The translations under genes and the position numbers were made by a program. Of a DNA stretch of 7,247 nt, positions 3,433 to 7,247 are shown piece after piece. The stretch comes from Candidatus Omnitrophota bacterium (GTDB lineage: Bacteria; NPL-UPA2; BS750m-G34). The notes beneath the pieces are model-generated. The model did no database searches. It was not told where the DNA came from and saw only the letters and a list, made by a program, of their open reading frames with translations. The stretch lies in assembly GCA_030640045.1 (NCBI GenBank), contig DAOWKF010000068.1:1-7247 (forward strand), read 5' to 3'. The first letter of the stretch is position 1. The number at the start of each line of letters is the position of its first letter.

Positions 3433-5178
3433 TTAACCACTTTCCATATAAATCTTGTGCCAGAGTTGAAATACAATTAATGCCCAGAGCTTGTGTGTAA
3501 AATTCCTTCTCCCTCTGAAATGTTCATCCATCATCCATCGGATAAATGAAAAATTAAAATAATTCATCTGTCTAATGTCTTTTTCATTAAGTAATTCCCT
3601 GACAAAACTATTCAGGTCTTTCTTAAACCATATGCCAAGCGGGACCATAAACCCCTGCTTCCTCCTGGTAAGGATCTCCGCGGGTAATATCCCATTTAAC
3701 GTCTTTTTCAGGATATATTTTAATCTAAATTTTTTTAGCTTAAGACCGGGGGGAATCGCAGCAGCTAACTCTACGAGTTCGTGGTCACAAAACGGAAGCC
3801 TGAGTTCCAGGGAATTTGCCATACTCATCCGGTCGCTTAGATAGAGAGCGTCATCAATGAGGTAAGTCTCCTGGTCAAGATAGAAAACCTTCTCCAAAAA
3901 ATCCCCGGATTTTATCCCTTTAAAAAAATCGCAGTAGGGGAAAAAAGGATCCGCATCTATAAGCCTGTGTTTCATCTCCTCTGTATAAAGCGACTCCTTC
4001 TCTTCGTGATCAAAAAAACTTATCCATCCCATGTAGCGCCGGAACGGAGACCTCGCGCCTCCGCGGATAAACCTCTTGATCCGGCCTCCAATGTCTCCGC
4101 TCCTGGTTGTCTCGGGGATAAGGTTATAGAAAGCCCTGTCTATATATCTCCTCAAAAAAACCGGAAGCCTTCCATAATAACCGGAGACCCTTGCCCCGAG
4201 ATACCTCGGGTATCCCGCGAAGAGCTCATCCCCTCCGGTCCCTGACAATGCTGCTGTAACCTCCTGCCTGGCCATTTTTGAAATTAGATATGTAGGTATA
4301 GCTGAAGAATCAGCGAATGGTTCATCCAGAGAAGAGACCACATCATATACCAGCTTTTCTACACGCGGAGTAAGGACATGCTCCCGGTGCTCGGTTTTGA
4401 AATGCCGGGCAACCAGCCTTGAATATTTAAGTTCATTATAAGAAGAGGCCTCAGGACCGTATCCTATAGAAAATGTCTTTATCTTTTCACCCCCCACGCA
4501 TCTACTCATCATAGCCACTATTGCGCTCGAATCTATACCGCCGCTTAAAAATATACCGGGAAGCACATCGCCCCTGAGTCTTATCCTGACTACCTCTTCA
4601 AATTTTTTTTCTATCATCCCGCAGACATCTTCTTCCGATGCCTTTAACATAGGCGGATAACCCGCACTCCAGTACTTCTCTATATTAATGCGGCCGTTCT
4701 CAAAAATAAGGAAAGAAGCCGGAGGGAGTTTTTTTATTCCCTTGAATACGGATAAATGCCGCGGGATATAGAGAAATGTGAGATAGGCATCAATGGCTGC
4801 CGGGTCAATCTCCCTGGAAAACTTTTCATACTTTAATATAGTCTTTAATTCCGATGCAAAAATAAATTTTTCTCCGTCATGGTAATAGTAAAGCGGCTTT
4901 TTCCCGAGCCTATCCCTCGCTAAAAAAAGTCTCTCCTCTTTTTTGTCCCAGATAGCCAGGCTAAACATCCCGCGAAGTTTCCTGAGGCACGCCTCTTTCT
5001 CTTCTTCATAGAGATGGATAATAACCTCGGAATCTGTCCGGGTATAAAAACGATGCCCATTTTTTATTAAATTCTTCCTTAACTCCTCAAAATTATAGAC
5101 CTCTCCATTAAAGGCAATCCGTAAATTTTCATCTTCGCTGTGGATTGGATGAGCCGCAAAACCAACAATCCCGCACAT
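3433..5178 (-). CDS. asnB: Asparagine synthetase (glutamine-hydrolysing type) with a deletion in the glutaminase domain
   Basis: AsnB-type enzymes convert aspartate, ATP and glutamine to asparagine. The synthetase domain is complete: PP-loop SGGIDSS at 212-218, then DEPFADSSAIP (285-295) and LSGTGGDELFAGYPRY (311-326), with the usual downstream DRMSMANSLELRLPF block. The N-terminal class II amidotransferase domain keeps Cys2 (nucleophile after Met removal), NGE at 24-26 and TDSEV at 48-52. Directly after MCGIVGFAA, however, it jumps to the HPIHSEDENL segment. The region that normally holds HRGPD and the R-R-L-S-I glutamine-binding loop, about 50 residues, is absent. At 581 residues it is short by the same amount. 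The start is fixed by Cys2. No Shine-Dalgarno is visible; a TATTAT 4 nt before the ATG suggests a leaderless mRNA. It may act with ammonia, be inactive as a glutaminase, or reflect an assembly error. Distinguishing true asparagine synthesis from amidotransfer onto another substrate, as in exopolysaccharide loci, is not possible here. Confidence 0.93.
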   Translation of the reverse strand: MCGIVGFAAHPIHSEDENLRIAFNGEVYNFEELRKNLIKNGHRFYTRTDSEVIIHLYEEEKEACLRKLRGMFSLAIWDKKEERLFLARDRLGKKPLYYYHDGEKFIFASELKTILKYEKFSREIDPAAIDAYLTFLYIPRHLSVFKGIKKLPPASFLIFENGRINIEKYWSAGYPPMLKASEEDVCGMIEKKFEEVVRIRLRGDVLPGIFLSGGIDSSAIVAMMSRCVGGEKIKTFSIGYGPEASSYNELKYSRLVARHFKTEHREHVLTPRVEKLVYDVVSSLDEPFADSSAIPTYLISKMARQEVTAALSGTGGDELFAGYPRYLGARVSGYYGRLPVFLRRYIDRAFYNLIPETTRSGDIGGRIKRFIRGGARSPFRRYMGWISFFDHEEKESLYTEEMKHRLIDADPFFPYCDFFKGIKSGDFLEKVFYLDQETYLIDDALYLSDRMSMANSLELRLPFCDHELVELAAAIPPGLKLKKFRLKYILKKTLNGILPAEILTRRKQGFMVPLGIWFKKDLNSFVRELLNEKDIRQMNYFNFSFIRWMMDEHFRGRRNFTHKLWALIVFQLWHKIYMESG

Positions 5179-5182
5179 GGTT

Positions 5183-5210
5183 ATAATAAAATTTTTAATT
5201 TTGTTGACAG
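5183..5210 (-). promoter_or_regulatory. Candidate asnB promoter, probably leaderless
   Basis: On the minus strand CTGTCA (5205-5210), a 16-nt spacer and TATTAT (5183-5188) resemble a sigma-70 promoter. Only AACC separates the -10 from the asnB ATG, so the transcript would start at or near the start codon, consistent with the lack of a Shine-Dalgarno. Its -35 overlaps that proposed for rpmB on the other strand. Confidence 0.4.
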
Positions 5211-5233
5211 CAGGGCGTAATATATAGTAAACT
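5204..5233 (+). promoter_or_regulatory. Candidate rpmB promoter
   Basis: A perfect -35 TTGACA (5204-5209) is followed after 18 nt by TAAACT (5228-5233) as a moderate -10. TATAGT at a 13-nt spacing is too close to use. The leader would be about 17 nt and contains the AAGGAG Shine-Dalgarno. Confidence 0.5.
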
Positions 5234-5256
5234 TAGAAAAGTTTAAGGAGTAAAAA

Positions 5257-5445
5257 ATGGCACGTGTATGTGATATCTGCGGAAAAGGGCCGACTACCGG
5301 TTTTAACGTCAGCCACTCAAAAAGAAGGACCAAAAGGCGCTGGCTGCCGAATCTTAAAAGAGTCCGGGTGCGGGCAGGCAAAGGCGTAAAAAGAATCAAG
5401 GTTTGTACAAGTTGTCTCTCCCGCGGAAAAGTGATGAAGGCGTAA
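5257..5445 (+). CDS. rpmB: 50S ribosomal protein bL28, zinc-binding form
   Basis: This 62-residue protein is full length for bL28, a component of the large ribosomal subunit near the tRNA exit region. It begins [11 protein letters not shown], continues with the diagnostic [17 protein letters not shown] (residues 17-33) and ends with a CTSC-containing tail. Two CxxC pairs (C5/C8 and C50/C53) mark the cysteine-containing, zinc-ribbon type; many bacteria have a cysteine-free version. The ATG at 5257 has an excellent AAGGAG 6 nt upstream. It is the only plus-strand gene in the window, divergent from asnB. It is not beside rpmG, its partner in several well-known bacteria. Its last 50 bp overlap the end of recJ on the opposite strand. 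Confidence 0.97.
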   Translation: MARVCDICGKGPTTGFNVSHSKRRTKRRWLPNLKRVRVRAGKGVKRIKVCTSCLSRGKVMKA

Positions 5446-7150
5446 CATCCTTTATCTTCAACTCGATAGATTTTATCCCGAGGTAATTATTTTCTTCCGG
5501 AAGATACGCCAGGTCAATTTTTGCACCGGCTCTCTTTAAAAAATTCAGGTCTTCTCTATTACCGAGACCAAAACCAATAGCATGGATAAGGCGTCCGTTG
5601 CCTCTTAGGAAAAACTTGAGGTGCCTGTTACCGACGAGTCTCGGTTTTTCCACTACCTCAATATCGCGGGAGATAAAGACAGGTCCCGGATTGGATGAAC
5701 CATGCGGATGAAGGAGCGCAAGTTCATCTACAAGCGGCTCTTCGATATCCGTGAAGGATATCTCCGCATCTACATCAAGCACAGGGACGGTATCTTCTTC
5801 AGTAAAGGTCGTTCTCGCAAGGCTATTTATCTCTTTTTTAAAATTAGCTATCTCCTGGGGTAAAATATTTAGTCCCGCGGCATATCTATGCCCCCCAAAA
5901 GACACAAGCCTTGATTTTAATTCCTCAAGTGCCTGAAATAAATGAAACCCGCCAAAACTCCTGCCGCTTCCCCTTCCTATATCCTCCTTAAGGGCAATGA
6001 GGATAACCGGACGATAAAATTTATCCAGAAGCCTTGACGCAACAATACCGATTACACCCGGATGCCAATCTTTATCCGCGAGGACAATGACCGACTCCTC
6101 TTTTAGATTTATCTCTTTATCTATCCTGGAGACTGCATGTGAAAGAATTTTTTTTTCAATCGCCTGACGTTCCCGATTGTAACCGTCGAGAAGGCGCGCT
6201 ATGCCCTCGGCCTCAGACTTGTTTTTTGAAAGGAGAAGTTGGACCCCAAGGCCTGCATCACTTATCCTGCCGGCCGCATTTAATCTTGGGCCAAAAATAA
6301 AACCAACATGATATCCCCTGATCTTACCCTTAACCCCGGCCACCTCTTTAAGCGCTATCAACCCTGCCCTCTGTGTCTCGGTTAAGACCTTGAGTCCTTC
6401 CTTTGCAAAAATCCTGCTCTCCCCCTGAAGAGGCACAACATCCGCAATTGTCCCGAGGGCTACCAGGTCAAGATAGGAATAAAGTCTTTTATCTTCTATA
6501 CCCTCACGGGCACAGGTAGACACGCCTAAGAGCGCCTGGGCAAGTTTAAATGCAACCCCTACACCTGCAAGGCCTTTGTCCGGGTAATCAGAATCTCTAC
6601 GGTGAGCATTAATAAATGCCAGGGCATCCGGCATCTCATCACGAAATTCGTGGTGGTCTGTGATAATTAAATCAAGACCTAAATCTTTACAGAGCGCGGC
6701 CTCTTTCACGGCAGTGGAGCCGCAATCGACAGTAATGATCAGGGAAACACCCTTCTCTTTTGCCTCCTGAATTGGCTCCTCTTTCAAGCCATATCCTTCC
6801 TCCACCCGATTGGGAATATAATAAGATACATCTCCTCCCAATCCCTTTAAGGTATCCATAAGGATGGCTATAGAGGTCTGGCCATCCACGTCATAATCGC
6901 CGTAGATAAGTATCTTTTCTCCCTTATCTATTGCGCGCCTTATGCGGAGACACGCTTTTTCTATATCCGGTAAAAGTTGCGGGGAATGAAGGTCTGACAA
7001 TGAACCGTGCAGGAAAAACTTGGCAGAAGAGACAGTAGTGAATCCGCGCCTGGTAAGAAGACGGGCTAAAATCGGAGAACAGCCGAGCCCCTGGCTCAGT
7101 TCTTTCTCAATGTGCGGGGCGCCGGGGAATATGTTCCATTTCTTTCTCAT
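5396..7150 (-). CDS. recJ: Single-stranded-DNA-specific 5'-3' exonuclease RecJ
   Basis: RecJ degrades single-stranded DNA from the 5' end in recombinational repair (RecFOR pathway), mismatch repair and base excision repair. The 584 residues match the family. DHH-phosphoesterase motifs are intact: DYDVDG (85-90), VDCGS (141-145) and TDHH (164-167), which bind catalytic Mn/Mg. [13 protein letters not shown] follows near 290, then [17 protein letters not shown]. The DHHA1 domain motif [11 protein letters not shown] is in the second half, and the C-terminal OB-fold region ends at SIELKIKDV, where RecJ proteins usually stop. The last 14 or so residues extend beyond that by reading antisense through the end of rpmB, stopping at TGA. 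The start at 7150 gives the standard N-terminus (KKWNI...). There is no Shine-Dalgarno in the 8 nt that separate the ATG from a hairpin repeat, so initiation is unusual or leaderless. The promoter is not evident. Confidence 0.96.
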   Translation of the reverse strand: MRKKWNIFPGAPHIEKELSQGLGCSPILARLLTRRGFTTVSSAKFFLHGSLSDLHSPQLLPDIEKACLRIRRAIDKGEKILIYGDYDVDGQTSIAILMDTLKGLGGDVSYYIPNRVEEGYGLKEEPIQEAKEKGVSLIITVDCGSTAVKEAALCKDLGLDLIITDHHEFRDEMPDALAFINAHRRDSDYPDKGLAGVGVAFKLAQALLGVSTCAREGIEDKRLYSYLDLVALGTIADVVPLQGESRIFAKEGLKVLTETQRAGLIALKEVAGVKGKIRGYHVGFIFGPRLNAAGRISDAGLGVQLLLSKNKSEAEGIARLLDGYNRERQAIEKKILSHAVSRIDKEINLKEESVIVLADKDWHPGVIGIVASRLLDKFYRPVILIALKEDIGRGSGRSFGGFHLFQALEELKSRLVSFGGHRYAAGLNILPQEIANFKKEINSLARTTFTEEDTVPVLDVDAEISFTDIEEPLVDELALLHPHGSSNPGPVFISRDIEVVEKPRLVGNRHLKFFLRGNGRLIHAIGFGLGNREDLNFLKRAGAKIDLAYLPEENNYLGIKSIELKIKDVTPSSLFRGRDNLYKP

Positions 7151-7158
7151 TTAATTAA

Positions 7159-7215
7159 CGCAGGCTAAAGCCTGCGGCTACCAGGTAAAAAGGCAGCCGC
7201 AACATTCAGGTTGCG
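7159..7215. repeat. Nested GC-rich inverted repeats upstream of recJ
   Basis: Three overlapping inverted repeats lie in 57 bp. CGCAGGCT/AGCCTGCG has arms at 7159-7166 and 7169-7176. GCGGCT/AGCCGC has arms at 7174-7179 and 7195-7200. CGCAAC/GTTGCG has arms at 7198-7203 and 7210-7215. This chain of short GC-rich palindromes is typical of REP-like dispersed elements. It begins 9 nt before the recJ ATG and would form strong hairpins in any recJ leader. Confidence 0.75.
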
Positions 7216-7247
7216 TACTCCAACTTAAAGGCTTCTTGCGTATGTCC

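Noticed and set aside
5181..5399. 72-codon minus-strand ORF between recJ and asnB
   Set aside because: It is antisense to rpmB and its promoter region, without a ribosome binding site or family resemblance.

Overview
The window looks like a piece of a bacterial chromosome from an uncultivated or poorly characterised lineage. Four housekeeping genes (recJ, rpmB, smpB, ssrA) and an asparagine synthetase are clearly bacterial. No gene here fixes the phylum. The hairpin-type intergenic repeats, frequent lack of Shine-Dalgarno sequences and the odd tmRNA tag would suit a candidate phylum such as Omnitrophota, but that placement is a guess.

The right part (about 2547-7247) is compact core genome. 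On the minus strand, read from high to low coordinates, lie recJ, the asparagine synthetase gene, smpB and ssrA (tmRNA). rpmB (ribosomal protein L28) is the only plus-strand gene. It is divergent from asnB, with closely spaced and possibly overlapping promoters, and convergent with recJ, whose last codons are antisense to the end of rpmB. smpB and ssrA are fused tightly: the 5' end of mature tmRNA lies inside the last codons of smpB. Together they form the trans-translation ribosome-rescue system. The asparagine synthetase has an intact synthetase domain but lacks about 50 residues of its glutaminase domain.

The left part (1 to about 2546) looks accessory. It is AT-rich, has long gaps and starts directly at the 3' end of ssrA, a classic integration site for mobile elements. 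From ssrA leftwards it holds a decayed gene fragment resembling AlbA_2/Schlafen-type proteins, an 11-bp triple tandem repeat, two perfect palindromes with a possible 33-aa basic ORF, and a 118-aa conserved hypothetical protein. It continues with a toxin-antitoxin pair (HigB-like toxin, HigA-like antitoxin), a 356-bp gap with a GC-rich island, and the N-terminal part of an AAA_14/DUF4143 ATPase that runs off the window. All supported genes here are on the minus strand.

The most noteworthy observations concern ssrA/smpB: the gene overlap, a decoded tag peptide (ADYMPAFSTS) that lacks the usual Leu-Ala-Ala-like end, and a duplicated heptamer that lets the tag region fold in two mutually exclusive ways.
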